From: Diphasiastrum complanatum
Taxonomy: Eukaryota; Streptophyta; Lycopodiopsida; Lycopodiales; Lycopodiaceae
DNA: 64,000 bases
Direction: 5' to 3'
Assembly (NCBI GenBank): GCA_029204225.1
Contig: CM055092.1
Coordinates: forward strand, 24,448,381-24,512,380
The notes under the pieces were generated by a model. The model ran no database searches. It saw nothing but the letters and a program-made list of their open reading frames with translations, and was not told the DNA's origin. This document shows positions 12,690-22,974 of this stretch, in pieces. Position 1 is the first letter of the stretch, and each line of letters starts with the position of its first letter. A program made the translations under genes and the position numbers.

Positions 12690-13335
12690 GGTCTATACAA
12701 TTTCAGACTCCCTCCGACGCATTAAGCATTGTCCACAATGGACATTTCTCAAATAAACATTTAAAATTTCTGGATACTCTTGGAAGAATTCTTCTTCCAT
12801 CCATCTTTTTTTTGAGTCTTTTCTTTTCAAGTTTTAGGAGAACTAGTTCTCCTTCGTCGTACTTGATTGCCCTCCGACACATATTTGCACTTTTTTGTTG
12901 TTTCTGTTGTGCATTTGCAATGGATTGTTGAACCTTTGAAAAGGTGTCTTGATAGTCCTGCACAAATTCATCTGAGGCAAATATCTTTTCTTTAGTCCTT
13001 AATAGCTGAGGCACAATTGGTTTTCCATACATTACTTCAAAAGGTGCTTTACCAGTAGAAGAATGAATGGTGTTATTGTAAGCAAATTCTAGAATAGGAA
13101 GATAGTGTTCCCATTGAGTCTTCTGATCACTTACATAATTTATCAACAAGTCTATGATGGTTCGATTATTAATTTCACTTTGACCATCAGTCTGGGGGTG
13201 AAATAATGAAGAAAATTTAAGGGTTGTCCCCGGATTATCAAAAAGGGCTCTCCAAAAGATGCTAGTAAATCTTGTATCCTGATCCGACACTATACTTTTG
13301 GATAGTCCATGCGACCAAAAGGTACCACTAAACAT
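12690..13335 (-). pseudogene. Gypsy-1 integrase core and start of C-terminal domain
   Basis: Starts inside the rve core: HGLSKSIVSDQDTRFTSIFW, FHPQTDGQSEINNRTI and LEFAYNNTIHSSTGKAPFE. The second catalytic aspartate (SDQD) and the region of the glutamate (GQSE) are present; the first aspartate lies in the deleted part. The GELVLLKLEKKRLKKK segment begins the C-terminal domain. The sequence breaks near 12800; the matching downstream part survives at 45644-46110. Confidence 0.85.
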
Positions 13336-13735
13336 TCATAAAGGCCAAAGTTAGTTCTGGAAGCAGTTTTATGGACATCTTCGGGTGCTACTCTGATTTG
13401 GTGGTATCCACTTGTCAAATCAATTCTACTAAAAATGCAAGATCCATTTATCCTATCCATAATGTCATCTATTCTTGGAATAGGAAACCGGTTCTTAGTT
13501 GTATTCTTGTTTAAAGCACGATAGTCCACACACATCCTAAAACTCCCATCTTTCTTTTGTACCAAAAGTACAGGAGAGCAACAAGGGGAGTTACTGGGTT
13601 TTATAAGACCTTTCTCTAACAAATCATTAATTTGTTTAGAAATTTCTTCTTGTTGAGAATGGCTTACCCTATAAGGGAGGTCTATTGGGTATGGAACTAT
13701 TGGGTAGGATAATGTCTATCGTATGATCTTCAGGT
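13316..13735 (-). pseudogene. Gypsy-1 reverse transcriptase, N-terminal part only
   Basis: Contains GLIKPSNSPCCSPVLLVQKK, FRMCVDYRALNKNT, FPIPRIDDIMDRI and FSRIDLTSGYHQIRV, the first RT blocks (fingers and first palm aspartate). It reaches ECLVVPFG, the start of the next block, and then breaks near 13316. The next codons belong to the integrase in another frame. The catalytic YxDD block is absent, so no RT activity is possible. Confidence 0.85.
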
Positions 13736-13738
13736 CTT

Positions 13739-14200
13739 TCAGAGGGTAAGGATAACATCATCATCCATACTTTGAACAAACAACAAATAAGAAAATACTG
13801 CTTTCTTTAGTACCTTTGATACCTGAATATGGCTTCCCAAAGGGATTATTTCGCCACTCTGTCCAGCATGCACACTAACATCTTTACCCTTGTGCTTCCA
13901 TGAAATCAAATGCTTATTATAAGCCACCAGAGGGTTGTGCATTTTGTGCCAAGGCATGCCTAAGATTATATCTACTCCCTGTAAAGGACCTACCATGAAT
14001 TCTATAGGCTCATAGTAATCGGAGATTTGAAGCTTAGTTTTTCCAATTACAGAGTAAATGTTTGCATCACCATCAACAAAAGCACCTTTAGCCTTAAGCA
14101 TAGATTCAGAGAAGGAACCAACTCCAATCTCTTGTGCAAGCTTAAAAGAGATGAAATTATGAGAGGAGCCTGCATCAAAGAGAATTAAACAGAGTCTGTT
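13739..14200 (-). pseudogene. Gypsy-1 aspartic protease
   Basis: Near 14150-14200 the minus strand reads LILFDAGSSHNFISFKLA. DAGSSHNF is the retropepsin active-site region (DxGS/A). Downstream, VDIILGMPWHKMHNP at about 13950 is the conserved flap-to-C-terminal block of gypsy proteases. The catalytic aspartate is retained, but the frame is not continuous with gag. Confidence 0.75.
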
Positions 14201-14228
14201 ATGGACTTGTGCCCATGTCTTGAGGAGA

Positions 14229-14985
14229 TCATGGTTTTGAGTGTCTTAAATGCTTTGTACGGCAACTTGCTTCCCTTTGTCTGCACTTAAAGCTTTGGGA
14301 GGTGTCCCTTTTCCCCACACTTGAAGCATCTTCCTTTCTTGCGATAGGCCTGCACTTGTTTTTTGGAAAGGCGTTGAGTCTTCTCTTTTGGAGTTTGAGT
14401 GGTGGGATGTTCCTTCCTTTTGTTTCCGCTTCCATTTCGATGATTATCCTGTAGTTCAATTCTGGTAGCATAATGTATGTCTTGTTCCAAAATATCACCT
14501 TGTACTAGATCTAAGCCATATTGTATACTTCTATGCAAACCCGAATAGAACTTTCTTTTCTGTTCTTTCTTGGAAATGGAATGTAAAGTCTGAACTTTCA
14601 AAAGCAACTCCCAAAATCTTTTTGCATACTCAACTACCTTCTCATTTTGTTTTTGACTAAAGATGTCCCATGCAACTAAAGTATCTTTCTTATATTCTTT
14701 TGGCAAAAAGTGGGCTTTAATTTGCTTTTTAAAGCTATGCCAAGTAGAAGCAGTTTCGTGATTAGATTCCATAGTTGCCCACCATAGAGATGCATACTTA
14801 TCTAGATGTAACATTGCAAATCAAATCTTGGAATGATTTGAGTATCTGCTTTTCTCAAAGAAAGTATCAAGATTTCGAATCCAGACAAGCAAACTCTCTT
14901 CATTGCTACTATCTCCATCAAACTTAGAAAACTTAAAAAGTTTATTATCAATCTTAGCAAACCTCCTTTTCCTAGATCTAGTAGA
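14229..14985 (-). pseudogene. Gypsy-1 gag (capsid and zinc knuckle)
   Basis: The main frame runs 14287-14814, with capsid-like WHSFKKQIKAHFLPKEY and KVVEYAKRFWELL typical of Retrotrans_gag. A knuckle begins CFKCGEKGHLPK; its last cysteine is not in frame. Similarity extends rightward to about 14985 (FSKFDGDSS, SLLVWIRNLDTFFEK) across a stop near 14820. Gag packages element RNA. The gene is interrupted and lacks its N-terminus. Confidence 0.8.
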
Positions 14986-14991
14986 GGATAT

Positions 14992-15400
14992 TTACAAGTG
15001 CGAGTAGAAAGGGAAACTTGATTATTCTAGTGGTTGGAATAACATTCTCAACATCTTCTATTGGTTCAAATAGGTCCCTATAAGCGTGTTTGCATTATTT
15101 TTGTACTACTACTGCTTTGTTGGATGTTGCTAAAAAACATATGAATTTTCAGCACATTGTTAAGGAGATGGAAAAAATATGGTCGTATTGGAAACAAACA
15201 ACGATTGGATTTTAGCAACTATTAGTGACATCTTGCTTTCTATAAATCTTGAGATGAAAAAGCATAGTGTTGTACGTATCATCACTACCTTTAGTAATAA
15301 CGATTCGCTTCGCATCACCTGAAGATTCGCTCTGATTAGAGCTCCTAAGCAAAAGCTGTCTATAGAAAACGAGAATCAAAAGCATTTTTAGCAGCCACAG
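14992..15400 (-). pseudogene. AP2-like subfamily-2 fragment (exons 6 and 7)
   Basis: Exon 6 is at 15289-15359 (71 nt) and encodes SSNQSESSGDAKRIVITKG. Exon 7 is truncated at 14992 by gypsy-1. Its readable part encodes the YRDLFGP segment, here preceded by a stop. The intron 5 remnant with 'ttattatgcagtggtg'-type sequence then joins R1. Confidence 0.65.
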
Positions 15401-15415
15401 AAACATGAAAATTAT

Positions 15416-16497
15416 CTATTTATAACAAGGCCAAAGAAAATTTTGAATATTTACCACCACTGCATAATAACACATACAAACCACCAGGTTTGACTCACAA
15501 AGTGTCATGCAACCACAATGCTCATACAGAGAGTCTACCACTATACTCTCGACCAACTGACTCGTCCCCAATCCAACTTGACCACAAGTGGACCACATGA
15601 ACGACATGGCTCAAACTAAGGAAATCCCACTGCCACCATGAGACTTACATCCTCCATCTAGCTAGGCTAACATCCTATCAGACACTTAAAAGTACGAACC
15701 TGTAAAGCTAACATAAATGAGCAGCTGGGGCTCAACCTGAGGAAATCTTACTGCCACCATAAGATTGCACCCTCACCAGATAGATAGCTAGTAGACAATG
15801 ACAAGTCAATCAGCATAAATGACTACTTTGTTTTACCGTACCAAATGCACAACCACATAAAACGCCGACTCAGATCTAAATTCCCCGTGAGAAGGCCCTC
15901 CGATCACACTCTGTGCGATCTCCATCAGCTCTCCAACCTAGAGCTGGCTCTCAAAGCTTCACGCTTTGTCCGTTTGTGTTTGCAGTGTTTTGATTCCATC
16001 ATGAATCCCACCTGTAAGTCCTGTCCATGCCAATGACTCAATTCCAATATGAAGTAGCTGCCCCCTGATGATCATCCCATGTCATCTTGTAGTGTTATCC
16101 CTACTAGGTATTTCAATGCCATCTCTGATAACAAAGGTTTGGGCATCTACCCTGCAGTGTCCACCTGTAGTCCCCCAAGCTAGCTCCAAGCTACTCCTGT
16201 GAATGGTTCCAAACCACTCCCTAAGAATACACTGAAATGTTAACTCCAAAGCCACCATCAAGTCCCTCACATGACGGTGCATGCCAATATCCGTCCTAGT
16301 GAACCTGTGAGATCTCCCATGGCCCAAACCAAACGATCTACATCCTGTCATCCCTGATGCAATACTGATATGGCAAATTGACTTGACTTACCCAAACTGG
16401 CAGTTGAACTGTATCTCTCCGATGACAAACCTGATATACTACTCCACAGCTACAATGACTTGATCAAAATTGAGTTATCGACTGTAAAACCATGAAA
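15416..16497 (-). repeat. Repeat R1, left-arm copy
   Basis: Closely matches copy A (3893-5299) and, inverted, 22975-23570 plus 24060-24458. The small minus frame 16082-16351 (89 codons) is the counterpart of the plus frame at 23119-23403. Compared with the right-arm copy it lacks an internal block of about 490 bp. Confidence 0.8.
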
Positions 16498-16499
16498 TC

Positions 16500-16700
16500 A
16501 TCACACTCACCACTCACCAAGAGCATCCAAAGTGTGATTATTGACCCGTTCTTCATCCTCTGCATGTCCCACACATAGCTCATCCAATGCAAGTCCGCTA
16601 TCTTGCCCAATGGCTTCCAACTAGCACCACCTCACACTTCCATCACCCGTGAGCACCAATATGTGTGTACCTTCAAGCTAGCCAATATGTGTGTACCTTC
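16500..16700. other. Linker shared by the inverted-repeat arms
   Basis: About 200 bp with no coding signal, present inverted at 22740-22980. A 24-bp direct duplication ('gccaatatgtgtgtacctt') precedes the integrase fragment. It marks the junction between R1 and copia sequence in both arms. Confidence 0.6.
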
Positions 16701-16703
16701 AAG

Positions 16704-17508
16704 GACCCCACAACAAAATGGAGTGGCTGAAAGGAAGAATAAGACTTTGGGTGAAAGTGCTTAAGCTATGATGTTAAGTGCTAATCTTGAAAAACCGTTT
16801 TGGGATCAAGCTTTGTTGTGTGCAAATTTCTTGTGCAATAGGTGGCCGAGTGCTATTTTGGATGGAAGGACACCTTTTGAGATACTATTCAAGAGGAGGC
16901 CGAGTGTCAACTTTCTAAGAACCTTTGGATGCATATGCTATGTCAACATTACTCTTGATGATAGGAGCAAGGAGGATCCATCTTCAAGCAGAGGTATTTT
17001 TGTTGGATATAGTGAGGTGAGTAAAGCCTACAAGGTTTACATTGCTTCTACTAACAAGGTGATTGTTGGTAGAGATGTCATTTTTTATGAGGGGAACATT
17101 CCAAAAGTTTTTTCAAACATGATTGATGGAAGTGTGGATGGAACTAACATTCTTGATGTTGACGAAAATGATCCTATTTTTTTTGGTGATGATGATGGAC
17201 CTTCATCAAGCCAAAAGCCAAGGAGAGCATCACGAGAAAGACAAGTACCTTCATGGCTCACATATGATCAAAAAGGTAAGCAAGTAGCTTTTGGAAATTA
17301 TGTTGCCTCTTTGGATGAGCCTACAAGTGTAGATCAAGCAAGGAAAGAAGAGGAGTGGATCCAAGCAATGGATCTTGAGTATCGAACTCTTATGAAGAGT
17401 GAAAGATCTTTTGGAGGATCTTCTTGTGTACATGGAGCTATGCATGTGGATGGATGTTATCTTGCTGTAAAATCAAGTATTGGATTTGGAAGACAAATTG
17501 TTCAATGA
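16704..17508 (+). pseudogene. Copia integrase C-terminus to RT N-terminus, left arm
   Basis: Begins with TPQQNGVAERKN, the hallmark end of the copia integrase core. After an in-frame TAA near 16760 the frame continues from 16768: FWDQALLCANFLCNRWPS, RTPFEILFKRRPSV and GIFVGYSEVSKAYKVY. Next comes an acidic linker and KEEEWIQAMDLEYRTLMKS, the first block of copia reverse transcriptase. After that the expected RT sequence is replaced by unrelated residues (SSCVHGAMHVDGCYLAVKS). A one-base loss near 17500 ends the frame at 17508. Confidence 0.8.
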
Positions 17509-18189
17509 CTTTAATGGTCAAGTTGAAGATTAAGAGGTTGATCTCAAAGCGTTTCAACTAGTCAAAAGGGAAGTTGGCAATTTGGAACTAGTCAAGAGCA
17601 TCAAAGGAGAGGTAATTGGCAAAGGTGTTATGGATATGATTTTACAGCATATTGAAGACTCAAGTAAGCTCAAAGGAGTAGCAAGGAAGTGTTTTTCAAG
17701 TTTACTTTACTTTTTCTATCTCATGTTTGAGCAATTTCATGTGGATGTGTGCAAATCGTCAAGATATGGTAAAACTAGCTACATTGGTGAGCATTGTTTT
17801 GATGTTGGATTTGTACTAGAATTCTTGGCTGGTTTTGCTGATGGAAATGAAGCTATTGGAGGTTCATTATGTCACTCATTCATGTCCAAGTCATCAAGGC
17901 TTGATGGAATCTTATGGCAAGATGGAGATGGAGGCTCATTTGTGGAGTATCATGGTGGATACAAGATAACAAAGAGCAAAGGAGGAGGAAACATGCAAGC
18001 AAAAGTTGATCACTGTTTGTTTGCTGTAATTTTTCCATAGAGTTCAAGATTGATAGCATGGTGGAATCATTTCATTTACGTCCTATTTCATTCTTCATGT
18101 TACATGTAAAATTAATGTAAGAAATAGTGAAGCATCCCAAGTGGACATTATTCTCTATATCAATTATGGTTGTTTCTATTTTGAGCATT
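17509..18189 (+). other. Unrecognised sequence replacing copia RT
   Basis: Where copia RT and most of RNase H should be, the sequence reads GNLELVKSIKGEVIGKGVMD, then frame 17582-18040 (152 codons). The first ~200 bp (to 17790) also occur at 21687-21960 (-) and 56030-56300 (-). In the 21747-22352 copy they stay in one continuous 201-codon frame with integrase and RT start. The part 17796-18189 is seen only here. I recognise no family; it may be noncoding. Confidence 0.5.
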
Positions 18190-18560
18190 AAATAATCATT
18201 GAAAGATCTATTCTTGGGAAGAAGATCATTCTTATGATGGATCAAAGTTCTATCGTCAAAAACTATGCTAGGAGCAAGCATATTGAGGTGCAACAACACT
18301 TTGTTATGGAAAAAGTCATTGCAAAGGAGGTGGAGCTTCAACATGTGTCTTCAAGGGAATGTGTGGCTGATATCTTCAGCAAAGCATTGGGAAATGACTT
18401 GTTCATGAAGCATAGGACTTCACTTGGAGTGCTATCAAAGTGTATGCTAAAACTAGTTGAAGAGGGAGTGAGAAAGATTCAACTAGTTTCATCATATTTG
18501 CTATATTTTCATATTTGGCATATTGAGGCCAAAACTTGTTTTAGAATTAGAGATTGACTT
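18190..18560 (+). pseudogene. Copia RNase H C-terminal end
   Basis: Reads NYARSKHIEVQQHFVMEKVI, then ELQHVSSRECVADIFSKALG, the final block of copia RNase H (ARTKHI...VADIxTKxL). It is followed by the usual short tail before the 3' LTR. The frame is open through 18557. It fits the element end, with the LTR starting at 18626. Confidence 0.85.
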
Positions 18561-18625
18561 GTCAAAGTTCATTAGTCTAAATGTCATTAGAATAAACACT
18601 TTTTGAAAGTGTGGGAAAGGTAGAA

Positions 18626-18907
18626 TGTGAGTTTGAGTAGATTCAAATTTGAATAATTGGGTATATTGAATCTAGACCCAAAAATAGTAGGGTTTACATT
18701 TTGGAGGGAAATCCAAGTGGCCAAATAGGGTTTGGACCTGCTATAAAAGAATGTAACTCGTGGAGAGAGCTATCTTCTCTCTTCTCTATATCATTTCATG
18801 CTTATACATGATTCTCTTGGGTTCTACTATTCATTGGTGCACTATCTTGGTGATTGCTTGCAATTCTATGTGTATAATGGTCATTTATTGCTATTTTTGG
18901 TTTCACA
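18626..18907 (+). mobile_element. Putative copia 3' LTR
   Basis: Begins TGTGAG and ends TTTCACA (inverted terminal TGTGA/TCACA). It is preceded by a purine-rich GTGGGAAAGGTAGAA that can serve as polypurine tract. A TATAAAAG box lies near 18745, and the CT-rich sequence after it fits an R region. Its position directly after the RNase H end supports the call. No second LTR copy was found in the window. Confidence 0.6.
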
Positions 18908-18987
18908 CATGTGAAATACAGTAGCTCGCTAGTTTTGCACAAAGAAAACAACAATACTTTATCATTTCATTCAAGTTTGATCAAGTT

Positions 18988-19230
18988 CTATTTGTGTTTG
19001 CATCTCATTTTATGTGTAGATGCTGATTTTTCTACGTTGGTAAGGATCTTATCACTCCTATCAATAATTTTGCATTGATCAAATTTGAATTCTACCTTAT
19101 GACCTAAATCTGTAATTCTACTTACTGATAACAGATTTGTAGAGAGTTTAGAAACATATAAGACTTTTGATAGTAATTTGAATAGATCATGCTGGAATTG
19201 CAATCTTATAGTACCTTCACCTTCAATAGT
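18988..19230 (-). pseudogene. Copia protease-to-pre-integrase fragment, duplicate
   Basis: Minus frame containing FKLLSKVLYVSKLSTNLLSV and VEFKFDQCKIIDRSDKI, the region after the copia protease active site. It duplicates part of 19465-19851 with minor changes. The two are separated by ~200 bp that recur at 36000-36110 and 46440-46600. Confidence 0.7.
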
Positions 19231-19429
19231 GTGAGTACCTTCACCTTCAATATTATTTTATGAATTTTTCTTGAAACTGAAAACCAAAATTTATGCACTT
19301 ATTACCAACCTTCTGTATATATACACTCCATCATGTCTAAACAAGTTTAGTCCATCGAGAATTATTTTAGTTCTATTGACACCATCTGAAATCCTTCACA
19401 CTTTATTGAATAGAGCAGAGGTTTTCAAG

Positions 19430-20427
19430 GCCTGACTAGACTCAAAATAACAGTGTGCCAATCTCTATAAGTAACTCTTCCTCTTGCCAAGTGCAAGGAT
19501 CTTATCACACCTATCAATAATTTTGCATTGATCAAATTCAAATTCTACCTTATGACTTAAATCTGTAATTCTACTTACTGATAACAGATTTGTAGAGAGT
19601 TTAGAAACATATAAGTCTTTTAATAGTAATTTGAATTGATCATGATGGAATCGCGATCTTATAGTACCTTCACCTTCAATAGTGTGAGTACTATTGTCAC
19701 CAAGATTAACACATTTCTTCATGTTGTAAGGCGTGTAGGAATTGAAGATCTCACATTGATTGGTCATGTGTTGAGTTGTTCCATAATAAAAAAACCATGA
19801 ATCATCCAAAAGTGCGCTTTGATCTTTGACCATGAATGCACATTCGTCCACTTCGACCTGGGAGATGATGAAACTGTGTTTGCTTATTGATCAAGTTGCT
19901 TGGCTACATTCTTCGCTTGGAGAATTCGACAATCCTTAATCTCATGGTTATTACGCTTGCAATATCTACAAAATACCTTCTTCTTTGATTATGGATCTGA
20001 TGATTGTGCTTGACTTTGAGTCTGTTTCTGATTCGTTGTAGTCTTCTTGGAGCTTTTCTACTTCTATCTCTTAGAGCCTTTGTTGACATATAGAGCCAAA
20101 GAGGAGGAAGTAGTCGTAGTGTCTCGACTTCTTCGATTATCTTCTACAACAACATAGTGATAACTCTAGTAAGAGTTAAACCTGTGTGTGTTGATATGAT
20201 TATCACTTAGTTTTCATATATGTAGAGAGCAAGCTTGAAAGCAATGTCATAATTGCATCTTGATCATCTATGACTGATCCGACAGCGGCCATCTGTTGCA
20301 AGAGATTCTTAATCTGGTTAATGTGTATATGAAGAGAATCACTAGTAGACATTTTGAATGTGAAAAATTTATTTCGTAGATGTAACTTAGTAGTTACGTC
20401 CTTCACATCATATAGTGAGTTCAAAAT
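19430..20427 (-). pseudogene. Copia gag and protease, degenerate
   Basis: From right to left: the UBN2-type gag part (20203-20427) with HLRNKFFTFKM and NLLQQMAAVGSVIDDQDAIM; a zinc knuckle near 19920-19980 (CxxC...H...C, RNNHEIKDC); then the protease at 19465-19851. Where the catalytic Asp-Ser-Gly should be, the protease reads WFFYYGTTQHM. The downstream GEGTIRSRF and LYVSKLSTNLLSV blocks are normal. Several stops separate the parts. It matches 37320-38268, which carries the same YYG change. Confidence 0.8.
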
Positions 20428-21070
20428 GTGCAGGCCATGGTTGAGGACCTGCTTTGGTGACCAGTGGTGTAGCAGTGGATCTACAGGTGGCACAGGTGTT
20501 GGTACGATAGGATACAACTTATGTGAAGGCCTTGGTCATGTATTTGACGCTTTATCATTTGTGTTGATTTGCGTGAGTGTGTGTGGGCTTGCATGTCGCC
20601 ATGTCATGGGATTTTAGATCTGAGTCGGAGTTTTATGTGGTTGTGCATTTGCTAAAATAAAACAAAGTAGTCATTTATGCTGATTGACTTGTCATTGTCT
20701 ACTAGCTATTTATCTGTTGAGGGTGAAATCTTATGGTGGCAGTAATATTTCCTCAGGTTGAGCCTCAGCTGCGCATTTATGTCAGCTTTACAGGTTTGTA
20801 CTTGTAAGTGTCTGATAGGATGTCATCCTAGCTAGATGGAGGATGTAAGTCTCATGGTAGCAGTGGGATTTCCTCAGTTTGAGCCATGTCGCTCATGTGG
20901 TCCACTTGTGGTCAAGTTGGATTGGGGACGAGCCAGTTGGTCGAGAGTATGGTGGTAGACTCTCTGTATGAGCATTGTGGTTGCATGATACTTTGTGAGT
21001 CAAACCTGTTGGTTTGTATATGTTATTATGCAGTGGTGATAAATATTCAAAATTTCCTTTGGCCTTGTTA
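20428..21070 (+). repeat. Repeat R1, fragment in the inverted-repeat spacer
   Basis: Matches 23936-24458 plus 29439-29560. It starts abruptly after copia gag sequence at 20427 and runs into AP2 intron 5 sequence at about 21040. Confidence 0.8.
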
Positions 21071-21640
21071 TGAATAGATAATCTCCATGGTTCTATGGCT
21101 GCTAAAAATGTTTTTGATTCTCATTTTCTGTAGACAACTTTTTCTTAGGAGCTCCAATCAGAGCGAAATCTTTAGGTGATGAGAAGCAAATCGTAATCAC
21201 TAAAGGTAGTGATGTTACGTATAACACTATGCTTTTTATCTCAAGATTTATAGAAATCAACATGTCATTAATAGTTGCTAAAATCCAATCGTTGCTTGTT
21301 TCCAATACGACCAAATTTTTTCCATCTCCTTAACAATGTGCTGAAAATTCATATGTTTTCTTAGCTACATCCAACAAAGCAGTAGTAGTAAACGAATAAC
21401 GCAAACACGCTTATAGGGACCTATTTGGACCAGTAGAAGATGTTGAGAATGTTATTCCAACCACTAGAAAAATCAAGTTTCCCTTTCTACTCACACTTGT
21501 AAATATTCTCTTGGAAGAGCTGGAGATGGTGAGAATTTTGAAAATCCCTTCTACCCAAAAAGTATTGATTTTTAAGATATTAGCCACTTCAATCCATCCT
21601 CTTTGAATTGTAATCATGTTTCTAGGCCATTTATGTGTAG
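21071..21640 (+). pseudogene. AP2-like subfamily-2 fragment (exons 6 and 7)
   Basis: Exon 6 is 21134-21205, 72 nt because of one inserted A. Exon 7 is 21383-21528 (146 nt), with LFGPVEDVEN-like residues after a stop and ending at a GT donor. Just past this, at 21641-21686, the sequence switches to an inverted piece of exon 4 that abuts the copia-related right arm. The same exon 4/copia junction recurs at 56020. Confidence 0.65.
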
Positions 21641-21746
21641 TCAAACCAAGTTTAATTGATGCCCTATCATAATTCATGAGCCACACACACCAATGTAGCT
21701 AGTTTTACCATATCTTGACAATTTGCACACATCCACATGAAATTGC

Positions 21747-22745
21747 TCAAACATGATATAGAAAAAGTAAAGTAAACTTAAACCTTGCTACTCCTTTGAT
21801 CTTAGTTGTGCCTTCAATATGCTGTAAAATCAGATCCATAACACCTTTGCCAATTACCACTCCTTTGATGCTCTTGACTGGCTCCAAATTGCCAACTTCC
21901 CTTTTGACTAGTTGAAGCGCTTTGAGATCAACCTCTTGATCTTTAACTTGACCATTAAAGTCATTGAACAAAATTTGTCTTCCAGATCCAATACTTGATT
22001 TTATAGCAAGATAACATCCATCCACTTGCATATCTCCGTGTACACAAGAAGATCTTCCAAAAGATCTTTCACTCTTCATAAGAGTTCGATACTCAAGATC
22101 CATTGCTTGGATCCACTCCTCTTCTTTCCTTGCTTGATCTACACTTGTAGGCTCATCCAAAGAGGCAACATAATTTCCAAAAACTACTTGCTTACCCTTT
22201 TGATCATATGTGAGCCTTGAAGGTACTTGTCTTTCTCTTGATGTTCTCCTTGGCTTTTGGCTTGATGAAGGTCCATCATCATCACCATAAAAAATAGGAT
22301 CATTTTCATCAACATCAAGAATGTTAGTTCCATCCACACTTCCATCAATCATGTTTGAAAAAACTTTTGGAATGTTCCCTCATAAAAAACGACATCTCTA
22401 CCAACAATCACCTTGTTAGTAGAAGGAATGTAAACCTTTTAGGCTTTACTCACCTCACTATATCCAACAAAAATACCTCTGCTTGAAGATGGATCCTCCT
22501 TGCTCCTATCATCAAGAGTAATGTTGACATAGCATATGCATCCAAAGGTTCTTAGAAAGTTGACACTCGGCCTCCTCTTGAATAGTATCTCAAAAGGTGT
22601 CCTTCCATCCAAAATAGCACTCGGCCACCTATTGCACAAGAAATTTGCACACAACAAAGCTTGATCCCAAAATGGTTTTTCAAGATTAGCACTTAACATC
22701 ATAGCTTAAGCACTTTCACCCAAAGTCTTATTCTTCTTTTCAACC
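21747..22745 (-). pseudogene. Copia integrase to RT start plus unknown extension, right arm
   Basis: Inverted counterpart of 16704-17760. Frame 22439-22702 covers the integrase C-terminal region, and 21747-22352 (201 codons) continues through the acidic linker and KEEEWIQAMDLEYRTLMKS into the unknown sequence without interruption. A one-base frame break lies near 22380-22440. The same TAA as in the left arm precedes the first frame, so that stop predates the inversion. Confidence 0.8.
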
Positions 22746-22974
22746 ACTCCATTTTGTTGTGGGGTCCTTGAAGGTACACACATATTGGCTAGCTTGAAGG
22801 TACATACATATTGGTGCTCGCGGGTGATGGAAGTGTGAGGTGGTGCTAGTTGGAAGCCATTGGGCAAGATAGCGGACTTGCATTGGATGAGCTATGTGTG
22901 GGACATGCAGAGGATGAAAAATGGGTCAATAATCACACTTTGGATGCTCTTGGTGAGTGGTGAGTGTGATGATT

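Larger units (their letters stand above)
12668..14991 (-). mobile_element. Gypsy-1: internally deleted Ty3/gypsy chromovirus-like element
   Basis: Minus-strand order is gag, zinc knuckle, protease, reverse transcriptase start, integrase core and the start of the C-terminal region. No LTR is visible at either end. The left edge (near 12668, 'cctggtcaatttggtctata') is shared with the second fragment at 45590, and the right edge at 14991 abuts an AP2 fragment. The RT palm with its YxDD motif, RNase H and the integrase zinc finger are missing. Confidence 0.85.
14992..17790. repeat. Left arm of a large inverted repeat
   Basis: Reverse-complementary to 21687-24458 plus 29434-29985. In order it holds AP2 subfamily-2 fragments, R1, a unique-looking linker (16498-16700) and a copia integrase fragment. 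The linker matches base by base in inverse orientation at 22740-22990. The right arm contains about 490 bp (around 23570-24060) that this arm lacks. Confidence 0.85.
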
